DNA of 64,000 nucleotides from Streptomyces olivaceoviridis (GTDB lineage Bacteria > Actinomycetota > Actinomycetes > Streptomycetales > Streptomycetaceae), in the NCBI RefSeq assembly GCF_014650115.1, contig NZ_BMUI01000013.1, positions 1 through 64,000 on the forward strand. The letters are read 5' to 3'. The notes under the pieces are model-generated. The model was given only the letters and a program-made list of their open reading frames with translations. It had not been told where the DNA came from and did no database searches. A program made the translations under genes and the position numbers. This document shows positions 18,619 through 28,199 of this stretch, piece after piece. Every line of letters begins with the position of its first letter. Position 1 is the first letter of the stretch.

Positions 18619-18735
18619 CGGCAGTTCGTCGAGCGAGAACGACCCGTGCCGATCGTGCTCCGCCCTCAGCCGCACCGGGGCGTCGGCGCCCGGCGTGCCG
18701 CCGTGGAAGAAGCAGTCGAGGACCGGCTGCACGGG
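18619..18735 (-). pseudogene. Nudix hydrolase remnant, C-terminal part, inverted
   Basis: Read on the minus strand, VLDCFFHGGTPGADAPVRL and AEHDRHGSFSLDELP resemble the C-terminal strand and helix of Nudix proteins (typically FDGG..., EHD..., WF..DELP). It meets the plus-strand N-terminal remnant end to end near 18618, as if the 3' half of one gene had been inverted. Similarity is judged by eye only. Confidence 0.35.
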
Positions 18736-19212
18736 GCCGCGCGCGGCGGGGGTGCGGTGTAGCTGCTGGGGTGCGGTGCAGCTGCGGGAGGGGTGGCGCA
18801 GCGAGACGCGTGACACCGGTTGTCGGCCTCTGCTGCCGCCCGTGAGGCGCGGCTGTCGGGCCCCCGGTACGGAATCCGCCTGCGCGAGTGACCGTGACGG
18901 ACCGGGCGCCGAGCCTCCGGTGCGGGAAACCAGGCGTCTGGCATCCAGCACCGGCCACGCGCTGGCTTCCCGCACTGGCTGTGACGTGCCAGGCTCCCCC
19001 GCTCACCGCCAGACATCACCCGATCGAGTGAGCAAGTTGTCCACAAGCCGTGACTCGTCCACGGAACCGTGGCACACCCTTCTGCCCAACCCGCCCGAGT
19101 CGTACCGTGATTCACGCGAGGCGCAGCCAACGGGTCGTCACCGACCGGCGTGTGTCAGCGAAGTGAGGAGCGCACGGTCGGTGGTGGCGGACTGACACGT
19201 ATCGGGGGACAC

Positions 19213-20697
19213 ATGCACGGGGAGACGAAGGGGACGCTGCGGCGCGACGCCATCGGGCTGCGCGAGGTCCTGTTCCAGAGCATCACGGCGATGGCGCCGG
19301 CCGCCGCGGTGGCGGCGTCGATTCCGTCGGGCGCCGCTTTCGCTGGCGGCAGCCTCCCGCTCGCGGTGCTCGTGGCCCTGGTGGCCTGTCTGTTCACCGC
19401 CTCCTGCGTAGCCGAGCTGGCGCGGGAGCTGCCCGCGGCGGGCTCCGTGGCGACGTACGCGGCAAGGGGCCTGCACCCGGCGGTCGGCTTCCTCGTCGGG
19501 TGGGCCTATGTCTTCGTGGAGATGCTGGTGCCACCCCTGCTGCTCCTCCAGCTGGGCTTCACGACGGCGGGCACGCTGCACGCCGAGTGGTCGGCGTACC
19601 CGGCGGACCTGTGGTGGCCGTGGGCGCTGGCGGGTGCCGGGGTGATCGCCGTCTCCGGCTACCTCGGCGTCCGCGCCTCCGCCCGCTTCGGCACCGTCCT
19701 CGGCGTCTTCGAGGTCCTCGTCCTCCTCGTGTTCGCCGTGCTGCTCATCGCCAAGGCGGGCAGCGCCAACACCCTGTCGGTGTTCGGTACGTCGCACACC
19801 GCCGACGGGTACGCGGGAGCCGCCGGGGTGTTCGCCGGATCCGTCTACACGGTGCTGGCCTTCGCCGGGTTCGAGGCGGCGGCGCCGCTCGCCGAGGAGA
19901 CCCGCGACCCGCGGCGGACCATGCACCGCGCGGTCCTCGGAGCGGCCGTGGGCATCGGCCTGTTCTACGTCCTCACGACGTACGCGATGACCGTCTGGTT
20001 CGGCCCCGACCGCTTCGCGAAGTTCGGCGCCTCGGGCGAGGCTTCTTGGGAGGGCGTCGCCCGGGCCTCCTTCGGTCTCTTCTGGGTGCTGGTGTTCCTC
20101 GCTGTGGTCAACTCCACGATCGCGAACGCCAACGCGAGCGCGAACGTCTCGACGCGCACGGCCTTCGCCCTCGCCCGTGTCCGCGTCCTGCCCGGCCTGC
20201 TCGCCACGCTCCATCCCCGGCACCGCTCCCCCGTGGCCGGCATCGCCCTGCAGACCGTCGTGGCGGTCGCGGCGGTGCTGGGGCTCGGCTTCGCCTACGA
20301 CCCGGTGACCGCGTTCCTGCTGCTCGCCACGGTGATCGTCACGGTCGTCGTCGGTGTCTACATCGTCGTGAACCTCTCCTGCGCCGGTCATTTCCTCCGC
20401 TCCGGCCGGGCTGCCTTCAAACCGGTGCGGCACCTGCTGTTCCCGGTGCTTGGCATCGCCGCGTTCATCCCCGCCCTGCTGACGGCCGCCGGCCTCCCGG
20501 TGTTCGACTTCGTGACGGAACTGACGCCACCGGTGTCCTACGCCGGTCCGGTCGTCGGCGCGTGGATGGCCGTGGGTGTGGTCGTACTGCTCGTGCTCAT
20601 ACGACAGCACCCCGAGCGCATAGCCGAGACCGCGCGCGTGCACCTCGACGCGTACGACCCCGGCGCCGGCCGGATGGACGGATCCGTGCCGAGCTGA
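19213..20697 (+). CDS. APC-superfamily amino acid/amine permease
   Basis: 494-aa polytopic transporter with about 12-14 hydrophobic helices. The start of the first core helix (SITAMAPAAAVAASIPSGA), the GGSLPLAVLVALVACLF helix and AELARELPAAGSVATYAARG are the APC substrate-binding landmarks. The ATG at 19213 has GGGGGAC immediately upstream. The acetamidase gene begins 79 bp downstream on the same strand with a perfect palindrome between them, which suggests a functional pair for uptake and hydrolysis of an amide or amine. The substrate is inferred, not shown. Confidence 0.88.
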   Translation: MHGETKGTLRRDAIGLREVLFQSITAMAPAAAVAASIPSGAAFAGGSLPLAVLVALVACLFTASCVAELARELPAAGSVATYAARGLHPAVGFLVGWAYVFVEMLVPPLLLLQLGFTTAGTLHAEWSAYPADLWWPWALAGAGVIAVSGYLGVRASARFGTVLGVFEVLVLLVFAVLLIAKAGSANTLSVFGTSHTADGYAGAAGVFAGSVYTVLAFAGFEAAAPLAEETRDPRRTMHRAVLGAAVGIGLFYVLTTYAMTVWFGPDRFAKFGASGEASWEGVARASFGLFWVLVFLAVVNSTIANANASANVSTRTAFALARVRVLPGLLATLHPRHRSPVAGIALQTVVAVAAVLGLGFAYDPVTAFLLLATVIVTVVVGVYIVVNLSCAGHFLRSGRAAFKPVRHLLFPVLGIAAFIPALLTAAGLPVFDFVTELTPPVSYAGPVVGAWMAVGVVVLLVLIRQHPERIAETARVHLDAYDPGAGRMDGSVPS

Positions 20698-20701
20698 CCA
20701 C

Positions 20702-20715
20702 GCGTCACGTGACGC
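20702..20715. promoter_or_regulatory. Perfect palindrome with E-box core
   Basis: GCGTCACGTGACGC is a perfect 14-bp palindrome five bases after the permease stop and about 60 bp before the acetamidase start. The position fits an operator for an internal promoter; it is too short and unlooped to be a normal terminator. Confidence 0.4.
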
Positions 20716-20776
20716 CACAGCCACGCCCGCCCGCATCCCCGTCCCGGGATCGCCCTCAGAAGGGAGTCACGCCACG

Positions 20777-21790
20777 ATGACCGACCCCCGGATCCTCACC
20801 GTGCGCCCCGAACCGGACCAGTACGCCTGGACGTTCGGTGGAGCGGCGCCCCTGGCACGAATCGCGCCCGGCACGGTCCTCGACCTCTACACGGAGGACT
20901 GCTTCGCGGGCCGGGTCCGCTCCGAGAAGGACCTGGTGTCCGAGGTCTGCGAGTTCCCCTACCTCAATCCGCAGACCGGCCCGTTCCACATCGAGGGCGC
21001 CGAGCCCGGTGACACCGTGGCCGTGCACTTCGTGTCGCTCGAACCGGCCCGCGACTGGGCGGCGTCCACGACGGTCCCCCTCTTCGGCGCGCTGACCTCC
21101 ACGCACACGACGGCCACCCTTCAGCCACCGCTGCCGGAGCGGGTGTGGATCTGGCAACTGGACCGGGCTCGGAGGACGGCCCTGTTCCAGGCGCGGGACA
21201 GCGACCTCCAGGTGGAGCTGCCCATGGACCCGATGCACGGCACGGTGGGCGTGGCGCCCGCCAACCTGGAGGTGCGCTCGGCCCTGGTGCCGGACGCCCA
21301 CGGCGGCAACATGGACACCCCTGAGATGCGGGCCGGCGTCACCTGCTTCCTGGGCGTCAATGTCGACGGTGCCCTGCTCAGCCTCGGCGACGGGCATGCC
21401 CGGCAGGGCGAGGGCGAGACCTGTGGCGTGGCCGTGGAGTGCGCGATGAACACGGTGGTGGTCGTCGACCTCCTCAAGGACGTCGCCACACCGTGGCCCC
21501 GGCTGGAGTCGGACACGCACATCATCTCGACCGGCTCGGCCCGGCCGCTGGAGGACGCGTTCCGGATATCCCAGCTCGACCTGGTGCGGTGGCTGGTGCG
21601 CGACTACGGGTTCAGTGAGCTGGACGCGTACCAATTCGCAACCCAGGCGGTCGAATCACCGTTGGCCAACGTGTGCGACACGAACTACACGTGCGTGGCC
21701 AAGCTCCGCAAGGAGTGGCTGCCCGCGCGGGAGACGTACCGCGGTGTGCACGCCCGGCTGCGGGAGACCGCGCGGGCGCTGCGCCGCTGA
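20777..21790 (+). CDS. Acetamidase/formamidase family protein
   Basis: 337-aa FmdA/AmdA family amidase, which hydrolyses formamide or short amides to the acid and ammonia. Visible hallmarks are the GPFHIEGAEPGDTVAVHF strand, MDPMHGTVGVAP, HGGNMDTPEM and the conserved LSLGDGHARQGEGE. Length agrees with the short bacterial form. The ATG at 20777 has AGAAGGGAG upstream. Coupling with the APC permease suggests an amide nitrogen-scavenging unit; specificity cannot be assigned. Confidence 0.88.
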   Translation: MTDPRILTVRPEPDQYAWTFGGAAPLARIAPGTVLDLYTEDCFAGRVRSEKDLVSEVCEFPYLNPQTGPFHIEGAEPGDTVAVHFVSLEPARDWAASTTVPLFGALTSTHTTATLQPPLPERVWIWQLDRARRTALFQARDSDLQVELPMDPMHGTVGVAPANLEVRSALVPDAHGGNMDTPEMRAGVTCFLGVNVDGALLSLGDGHARQGEGETCGVAVECAMNTVVVVDLLKDVATPWPRLESDTHIISTGSARPLEDAFRISQLDLVRWLVRDYGFSELDAYQFATQAVESPLANVCDTNYTCVAKLRKEWLPARETYRGVHARLRETARALRR

Positions 21791-21864
21791 CGTCCCCGTC
21801 GTAATCCGACTCCGGAAAGCCTGCCGAACGACATTCCCCGAGGCACCCCGAAAGGCATCCCGCC

Positions 21865-22470
21865 ATGGACATGGACCGAGCCAGACCCCGGCTCAGCCGG
21901 CGCCGGCTGCTCAAGGGCGCGGCACTCGCCGCCGTCCCGTACGCGCTGCTTCCCGAAGGGCGGGCCAGTGCGCAGAGCGCGGCCGTCGACTATCCGCCCG
22001 CCGAGTGGCAGGCGGCCAGCAGCTCCAACTACACGGTGTCCGACCGCCCCGGTGACTACACCGTCGACCGAGTGATCATCCACGTCACCCAGGAGACGTA
22101 CACCGACACGTTGGCGATCTTCGCCAACCCGCAGAAGAAGGTCTCCGCGCACTATGTGGTCCGCTCGGCGGACGGGCACGTCGCCCAGTGCGTCCACGAG
22201 GCGGACATCGCCTGGCACGCCGGTAACTGGACCTACAACACCCGCAGCATCGGCATCGAGCACGAGGGCTGGACCGACCAGCCCTCCTACTTCACCGACG
22301 CCCTCTACGTGGAGTCGGCGAAGCTCACAGCGGCGATCTGCGCCAAGTACCGCATCCCCCGGGACAGGGAGCACATCATCGGCCACTACCAGGTGCCGGG
22401 CACCGACCACACGGACCCGGGACCGAACTGGGACTGGGTGCGGTACATCAGAATGGTCAACTTCGCCTAG
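21865..22470 (+). CDS. Tat-exported N-acetylmuramoyl-L-alanine amidase (Amidase_2)
   Basis: 201-aa exported protein. The signal has a twin-arginine motif (SRRRLLKG) and a short hydrophobic core ending near GRASAQ. The catalytic fold is Amidase_2/PGRP: zinc His in VIIHVTQ, the HVAQCVHEADIAWHAGNW strand, and GHYQVPGTDHTDPGPNWDW carrying the second zinc His and the catalytic acid region. It should cut the bond between MurNAc and the peptide stem in cell-wall peptidoglycan. There is no separate cell-wall-binding domain. It appears to be its own unit. Confidence 0.88.
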   Translation: MDMDRARPRLSRRRLLKGAALAAVPYALLPEGRASAQSAAVDYPPAEWQAASSSNYTVSDRPGDYTVDRVIIHVTQETYTDTLAIFANPQKKVSAHYVVRSADGHVAQCVHEADIAWHAGNWTYNTRSIGIEHEGWTDQPSYFTDALYVESAKLTAAICAKYRIPRDREHIIGHYQVPGTDHTDPGPNWDWVRYIRMVNFA

Positions 22471-22656
22471 CCGGAGGCGGAGCCGCCGTCGCACCGGTTG
22501 TCCGCGCGAACACCCTGGGTGACGATGGTCCCGGCCACCGTAGCAGCCGCTGTGCCACCGCCGGGCCCGCCACAGCACCGCCCGGAGCCGCCGTACCCCG
22601 CATCACCGTCCGTACCGCACCGCATCACCACCGTTCCACCGTCCGGGGAGGCCGAG

Positions 22657-23964
22657 TTGACCGATCCGTGGGTTGCCCTGGAGCCGGGGGCCGATCCCGC
22701 CGAGCGCGTCCGGTTGCTGCGCCGGGCGCACGAGACGTTCACCACGGTGGGGACGGTGCCGCGCCCGGTGCGGTCGGTGGTGGCGGAGTCGTGGCGGCGC
22801 AGCGCGCGGGCCGGTGTCGGGCCGGACGGCGCCGCCAGGGTGGAGCTGACCGACGGCGATCTCGGCGCCTATCGCGCGGAGCATCCGCTGTCCCGGGTGA
22901 TGCCCCTGTTCCGGGAGTTGATGGGCACCTTCGCGGCCGATGGCGAGCATCTGCTGGCGGTGTGCGACGCGCACGGCAGGCTGCTGTGGGTGGAGGGGCA
23001 CACGGCGACCCGGCGCCGCGCGGACCGGATGAACTTCGTGCCGGGTGCCCGGTGGTCGGAGAGCGCGGTCGGCACCAACGCGCCGGGCACCGCGGTCGCC
23101 GTGGACCGGCCCGTGCAGGTGTTCGCCGCCGAGCACTTCATACGGCAGGTGCAGCCGTGGACCTGCGCCGCCGCTCCGGTGCACGATCCACGCACCGGAC
23201 GGGTCCTGGGGGCCGTGGACATCACCGGCGGGGACGGGCTCGCCCATCCGCACAGCCTCGGCTTCGTGCAGGCGGTCGCGCGGGCCGCCGAGGCACAGCT
23301 CGCCCTGCTCGCCCCGCCGCGCGCCGCCGAGGAGGGGCCGCTGCTGAGCGCGCTCGGCCGGGACGAGGCCGAACTCGTCCTGAACGGACGGCGGATCAGG
23401 CTCAGCCGTCGGCACAGCGAGATCCTCGTGCTGCTGTCCCAGCACCCCGAGGGTCTGAGCGGCGACGAGCTGCTGTGCGCGCTGTACGCGGACGAGTCGG
23501 TGACCCCGGTGACGCTGCGGGCCGAGCTGGCGCGCCTGCGCAGACTGCTGGGGCCGGGGCTGCTCGCCTCGCGGCCGTACCGGCTGACGGCCGCGGTCGA
23601 GTCGGACGCCACCGCGGTCGAGCGGCGGCTGGAGACGGGTGCGCTGACCGCGGCGGCGGAGGCGTACACCGGCCCGCTGCTGCCAGGCTCCCAGGCCCCG
23701 GCGATCGTCCGGCTGCGGGAGCGGCTCGCCGGCGGACTGCGCACGGCGCTGATCGCGCACGGCGACCCCGATCTGCTGGCGGACTGGGCGCGCACGCCGT
23801 GGGGTGAGGACGACCTGGAGACGTGGCGGGCGCTCGCCGCCGTACGCCCGACGGCACCGGTCCGGGCCCGGCTCGCCGCGCTGGAGGCCGAACTGGCGGC
23901 GCCGGCCGGCCGGACACGGGCGCGGACCCGCGGCGCAACGTACTTGCAACGTCCGCGTGTCTAG
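22657..23964 (+). CDS. GAF-domain transcriptional activator of the adjacent aldehyde dehydrogenase
   Basis: 435-aa regulator of the kind usually encoded beside acetaldehyde dehydrogenase genes in Streptomyces. The N-terminal region ([20 protein letters not shown]) and the GAF domain ([22 protein letters not shown]...VGTNAPGTA) match sigma-54-activator-like regulators, but the AAA+ motor is absent and a C-terminal HTH-like region ([25 protein letters not shown]) replaces it. I start at the TTG at 22657, with GGGGAGG 6 nt upstream; the open frame runs back to 22498 as Pro-rich, non-conserved sequence. Confidence 0.8.
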   Translation: MTDPWVALEPGADPAERVRLLRRAHETFTTVGTVPRPVRSVVAESWRRSARAGVGPDGAARVELTDGDLGAYRAEHPLSRVMPLFRELMGTFAADGEHLLAVCDAHGRLLWVEGHTATRRRADRMNFVPGARWSESAVGTNAPGTAVAVDRPVQVFAAEHFIRQVQPWTCAAAPVHDPRTGRVLGAVDITGGDGLAHPHSLGFVQAVARAAEAQLALLAPPRAAEEGPLLSALGRDEAELVLNGRRIRLSRRHSEILVLLSQHPEGLSGDELLCALYADESVTPVTLRAELARLRRLLGPGLLASRPYRLTAAVESDATAVERRLETGALTAAAEAYTGPLLPGSQAPAIVRLRERLAGGLRTALIAHGDPDLLADWARTPWGEDDLETWRALAAVRPTAPVRARLAALEAELAAPAGRTRARTRGATYLQRPRV

Positions 23965-24019
23965 CCTCGCGCCGAGAGCTGCCCAACGGCGGGCAGCGCT
24001 GCACCGGGAGGCAACCAGG

Positions 24020-25543
24020 ATGACTCGTTACGCGGCGCCGGGCACCGAAGGCTCGATCGTCTCCTACCAGGCGCGCTACGACCACTACATCGGCGGCGCC
24101 TACGTGCCGCCGGCGCGCGGGCAGTACTTCGAGAACCCGTCACCGGTCAACGGTCAGCCGTTCACGGAGATCGCGCGCGGTACCGCGGAGGACGTCGAGC
24201 GGGCGCTGGACGCGGCGCACGAGGCGGCGCCCGGGTGGGGTCGTACGCCGGTCGCGGAGCGCTCCGACATCCTGCTGAAGATCGCCGACCGGATGGAGGC
24301 CCACCTGGAGCCGCTGGCGGTGGCCGAGAGCTGGGAGAACGGCAAGCCGGTCCGGGAGACGCTGGCCGCCGACATCCCCCTGGCGATCGACCACTTCCGC
24401 TACTTCGCCGGGGCGATCCGGGCGCAGGAGGGTTCGCTGGGCGAGCTGGACGACGACACGGTGGCGTACCACTTCCACGAGCCGCTCGGTGTCGTCGCGC
24501 AGATCATCCCGTGGAACTTCCCGATCCTGATGGCGACCTGGAAGCTCGCGCCGGCGCTCGCCGCGGGCAACGCGGTCGTCCTCAAGCCGGCCGAGCAGAC
24601 CCCGGCCTCCATCCACTACTGGCTGAGCCTGGTGGCGGATCTGCTGCCGCCGGGTGTGCTGAACATCGTCAACGGCTTCGGTGTGGAGGCGGGCAAGCCG
24701 CTGGCGTCGAGCCCGCGGGTGGCGAAGGTCGCGTTCACCGGGGAGACCACGACCGGGCGGCTGATCATGCAGTACGCCTCGGAGAACATCAAGCCGGTCA
24801 CCCTGGAACTCGGCGGGAAGTCGCCGAACATCTTCTTCGACGACGTGTGGGCGCACGACGACGACTTCCGCGACAAGGCGCTCGAAGGCTTCACGATGTT
24901 CGCGCTCAACCAGGGCGAGGTCTGCACGTGCCCGTCCCGGGCGCTGATCCAGCGGGGTCACTACGCGGAGTTCCTGGAAGCGGCCGTCGAACGCACCCGG
25001 CGCATCAAGCCGGGCCACCCGCTGGACACCGACACCATGATCGGCGCGCAGGCCTCCAACGACCAGCTGGAGAAGATCCTCTCCTACCTGGACATCGGCC
25101 GCCAGGAGGGCGCGAAGATCCTCACGGGCGGTGAACGCTTCGAGCACGAGGGCGAGTTGAAGGGCGGGTACTACGTCCAGCCGACCATCTTCGAGGGCGA
25201 CAACCGCATGCGGATCTTCCAGGAGGAGATCTTCGGCCCGGTCGTCTCGGTGGCCTCCTTCGACGACTTCGACGACGCGATCAAAATCGCCAACGACACG
25301 CTGTACGGCCTGGGCGCGGGCGTGTGGACCCGGGACATGAACACCGCCTACCGCGCGGGCCGCGCGATCCAGGCCGGCCGTGTGTGGACCAACTGCTACC
25401 ACGCCTATCCCGCGCACGCGGCGTTCGGTGGCTACAAGCAGTCGGGGATCGGCCGTGAGACGCACAAGATGATGCTGGACCACTACCAGCAGACGAAGAA
25501 CCTCCTGGTGTCGTACTCACCGAAGAAGCTGGGCTTCTTCTAG
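24020..25543 (+). CDS. NAD-dependent aldehyde dehydrogenase (ExaC/AldB type)
   Basis: 507-aa aldehyde dehydrogenase, full length. The NAD-binding helix start is GETTTGR, the general base is in [10 protein letters not shown], and the nucleophile is in the [11 protein letters not shown] loop that marks the ExaC/AldB acetaldehyde group. The ATG at 24020 has GGGAGG upstream. Just before it, the direct repeat GCAACGTACTTGCAACGT at the end of the regulator gene could be the activator's site. Likely oxidises acetaldehyde or other short aldehydes to acids. A hairpin terminator follows. Confidence 0.92.
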   Translation: MTRYAAPGTEGSIVSYQARYDHYIGGAYVPPARGQYFENPSPVNGQPFTEIARGTAEDVERALDAAHEAAPGWGRTPVAERSDILLKIADRMEAHLEPLAVAESWENGKPVRETLAADIPLAIDHFRYFAGAIRAQEGSLGELDDDTVAYHFHEPLGVVAQIIPWNFPILMATWKLAPALAAGNAVVLKPAEQTPASIHYWLSLVADLLPPGVLNIVNGFGVEAGKPLASSPRVAKVAFTGETTTGRLIMQYASENIKPVTLELGGKSPNIFFDDVWAHDDDFRDKALEGFTMFALNQGEVCTCPSRALIQRGHYAEFLEAAVERTRRIKPGHPLDTDTMIGAQASNDQLEKILSYLDIGRQEGAKILTGGERFEHEGELKGGYYVQPTIFEGDNRMRIFQEEIFGPVVSVASFDDFDDAIKIANDTLYGLGAGVWTRDMNTAYRAGRAIQAGRVWTNCYHAYPAHAAFGGYKQSGIGRETHKMMLDHYQQTKNLLVSYSPKKLGFF

Positions 25544-25552
25544 ACGCAGGGA

Positions 25553-25592
25553 AAGGGCGCCTGGCCAAGGAGGATGTCCGTCAGGCGCCCTT
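25553..25592 (+). terminator. Terminator after the aldehyde dehydrogenase
   Basis: AAGGGCGCCTG at 25553-25563 is inverted as CAGGCGCCCTT at 25582-25592, an 11-bp perfect stem with an 18-nt loop, ten bases after the stop codon. Confidence 0.75.
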
Positions 25593-25631
25593 GCGGACGT
25601 GCCCGTACTCCCGGCGGCGGCTTCTCCCGGC

Positions 25632-25920
25632 GTCGACGCCATCAAGCTGCTCGGCGCGGCCTACCTGGTCTGCCTCGGGCCCGGGCGGTCCTGGCCGCCC
25701 GGCGGACCGCCCGTGAGCGCCGCGCCGCGACAGCGGCGGACGGCCCGGAGGGGCTCACCGCCCCGCGGACCCCGGCCCCGGACGAACCGGCCCGCGCCCG
25801 GTGGCGGTCCGGGCTTCACCAAGGGCTTCCTCACGTCGTCGCCGCGCGGCTGCGGGCCTTCTTCGCCCGGCCGAAGATCCGCCACCGCTGGGAGCTGGAT
25901 GCCGCCACGGCCTGGCGTCC
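25632..25920 (+). pseudogene. LysE/RhtB-family exporter remnant
   Basis: Two pieces of a LysE-type amino acid exporter survive in different frames. VDAIKLLGAAYLVCLG at 25632-25680 matches the middle conserved helix of the family, and a later piece reading RAFFARPKIRHRWELDAAT near 25848-25905 matches the C-terminal loop before the last helix. Between them, an Ala/Pro-rich region and GFTKGFLTS recall the expected conserved loop (FRxGxLxNLLNPK), now corrupted. No start, no first helices and no continuous frame remain. Confidence 0.55.
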
Positions 25921-25948
25921 GCGTCTCCCGCGCGGCCCACCCGCCCCC

Positions 25949-26975
25949 TCACACCCGGCCGGCCAGTCGTTCGAAGGTCTCCGCGGCGGATTCCACCCGG
26001 GCCTCACGGTGACCGGTTCCGGCCCACAGGTGGATCAGGCGGGTGTCCCCGGCCGCGGTGGCGGCCTTGCGGAGGGGGCCGGTGAGGTGGTGCAGGGCCG
26101 GGTAGCCGGCCGGGGCGACGGGGTCGAAGCGGTCGGTGAAGTGGTTGCGGAGGGCGCGGGCGGGCCGCCCCGTGAAGGCGCCGGTGACGGTCGTGGTGGC
26201 GGAGGCCGGATCGGCCAGGACCGCCTTGTGCGGTGCGGAGGCTCCGCTCTCGTGCGTACGCAGCAGCACGGTGCCCACCATCGCGGCCTGGGCCCCCGCG
26301 CGCAGGGCGACGGTCACGTCGGCGGCGGTGGCGATGCCGCCCGTGGCGATGACGGGCAGGGTGACGGCGCCGCGGACGGAGGCGATCAGGTCGGGCAGCC
26401 TGACCGGCGCGAGGGGCCGGGCCGGGGTGAGGGTGGCCGAGTGCCCGCCGGCCGCCGGAGCCTGCACGATCAGCGCGTCGACGCCGGACGCGGCCGCCTG
26501 GCGTGCCTCGTCGGCCGAGGTGACGCTCTGCAACAGAGTGCTCCCGGCCCGCCGCAGGGCACTGACGACCGCGCGGCGGGATGCCGAAGGTGAAGGACAC
26601 CCACGGGACGGGAGCCGAGGTCAGCAGGTCGATCTTGTCCGTCCAGTGGTCGTCGTCCTCGATCGGTTCGCGGGGCAGCGTGAGGCCGTAGCGGTCGGCC
26701 TCGGGCTGTACCGCGCGGGCGTAGCGCCGGTACGCCTGGCCGGAGACGGGCACCGGGTTGGGCACGAACAGGTTGACGCCGAAGGCGACACCTTCCGCGC
26801 GCGTGGTGTGGATCTGCCCGGCGAGGGCCTGGGCGGAGTTGTATCCGGCGGCCAGGAAGCCCAGGCCGCCCGCCCGGGCGGCGGCGGTCACCAGTTGCGG
26901 TGTGCTCGGGCCGCCGGCCAGCGGCGCGGCGACGAGGGGGAGGTCTGCTCCGAGGTCGGACAGCAGCGTGCTCAC
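25949..26975 (-). pseudogene. Nitronate monooxygenase (NPD family), frameshifted
   Basis: FMN-dependent TIM-barrel enzyme that oxidises alkyl nitronates. The GTG at 26975 (GAGGAG upstream) encodes LVAAPLAGGPSTPQLVTAAARAG and runs to VSFTFGIPPR; the rest (SVTSADEARQAAASGVDALIVQ, APAAGGHS, PVIATGGIATAADV, GAQAAMVGT) is in another frame down to the TGA at 25949. The frames meet near 26570-26577 in a CG-dinucleotide run, where two bases appear missing relative to the expected FGIPxRAVVSALRRAGS. Both halves are otherwise well preserved, so the lesion is recent or a sequencing error. Confidence 0.75.
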
Positions 26976-26998
26976 GACAACTCCTCATGCCGGGATGT

Positions 26999-27330
26999 TC
27001 AGGTGGCGGGGGCGAGGTGGTACGGGAAGCGGACGCGGAGCGCGGCGGCAGCGAGGCGGCCAGGAGGGCCATCGCGCTGCCCGGCGGGAGCGCCTGGCGG
27101 TAGCCATGGCTCAGCGGTGGCGCGCGGCGGGCAGGTCCGAGGATCTGGCCGATGTCGTGTCCGATCGCCGCGCCGAGGAAGTGCCGACGATGGTGTGGCT
27201 GATGCCAGGGTGCCGGCGAGGTAGCCGATGAAGGTGGCCGTGGCCATGTTCGCCCCGAGCCCGGCCGGGAGTCCGGCCTGGGTGTGCGTGAGCGGAAGGA
27301 CCTGGCGCGTCCGGCGAGCGGGCCCCTCCG
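26999..27330 (-). pseudogene. MFS transporter (YbfB/YjiJ-like) remnant
   Basis: Minus-strand pieces recall an MFS permease: LPLTHTQAGLPAGLGANMAT and TATFIGYLAGTLASAT near 27215-27310; then, in another frame, HTIVG and GAAIGHDIGQILGPARRAP, and SAMALLAASL; finally LAAAALRVRFPYHLAPAT, ending at the TGA at 26999. At least three frame changes and large internal losses are needed, as the family is about 400 aa. It lies 23 bp upstream of the nitronate monooxygenase on the same strand, so the two were probably one operon. Confidence 0.45.
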
Positions 27331-27448
27331 GACGAGGAGGGGCTGATGACTGCACGGTCTCGATCACCTTCCTGCGGGCGGTCAGTGGGTCCGTACGTGA
27401 CGCTAGGCAGCGCTCGTCTGCCTGTGAAATGCCGATTGAGCTGGCGCT

Positions 27449-28060
27449 ATGCACGGCAGGCATGGATGCCTGGAAGCCCTGCGGCTCGGCTTCAGCTGGC
27501 TGCTGCCCGATCCGTGGACGCAGCGGACCGTCAGCCGGTTCGAGGAGGACACCGGAGCGACGGTCGCCCTGGTCCGGACCGACGATCCCCTTCAGGCGCT
27601 GCGCCGGCGCACCGTCGACATCGCGGTGGTCCGCGGCGAGCGCGACACGCCGCGGGGGGCGCATACCCTGCACCTGTTCGACGAGCCGCGCGTCGCCGTG
27701 TGCTCCGAGCACAACGACCTGACCCGCCTCGGGCATCTGGACTGGGCGGACGTCCGGTACTGGCCGCTGGTGGTCAACACGGTCAGCGGTACGACAGGTA
27801 CCTGGTCGTGGCCCGCGGACCAGCGCCCGGACCGGATCATCGAAACGGCGAACTACGACGAGTGGCTGGAGTCGGTGGCGGCCGACCGGGGCATCGGCAT
27901 CGTCCCGGAGGTCGCGCGGCGCCGTACCCGGCACCCCGCGGTCAGTTTCGTCCCCCTCACCGGCGCACCGCCGAGCCCGGTGCGCCTCGTGTACTTCCCC
28001 GACTCCCAGCGGGCGCTGATCCGCCGGTTCCTGGACGCCTCCCTTCCGACGGCGGAGTGA
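27449..28060 (+). pseudogene. LysR-type regulator lacking its DNA-binding domain
   Basis: The 203-aa frame is only the effector-binding half of a LysR protein: LRLGFSWLLPDPWTQRTV starts strand 1, ALRRRTVDIAVVRG is the typical end of subdomain 1, and GIGIVPEVARR and VRLVYFPDSQRALIRRFLD are C-terminal landmarks. The winged HTH and linker helix (about 90 residues) are missing; the DNA upstream shows no HTH in any frame. It faces away from the broken MFS/monooxygenase pair, the usual place for their regulator. It may be expressed but cannot bind DNA as a LysR factor. Confidence 0.7.
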
Positions 28061-28199
28061 GACCCGCCGTGACCAGGTGACGCGGCGTCCATGCCCGCGG
28101 CGCACGGACGCGTCTCCACAGGCATTTCCCGGGCCACCGGGACATCGTTAGCGTGGGCGGTGTGAACCGAACCACCAAGACCACTCTGCGAGGGCCGCG

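Larger units (their letters stand above)
18396..19212. other. Gene-poor stretch with rearranged Nudix remnants
   Basis: No intact gene was found in this 817-bp interval. Its left part holds the two opposed Nudix fragments listed separately. A short imperfect direct repeat (GGGTGCGGTG followed by TAGCTGCT or CAGCTGCG) lies near 18750-18785. The right part should contain the permease promoter; nothing else is recognisable. Confidence 0.5.

Noticed and set aside
18396-18735. Possible insertion-sequence scar explaining the rearranged Nudix region
   Set aside because: No terminal inverted repeats, target duplications or transposase fragments could be seen.
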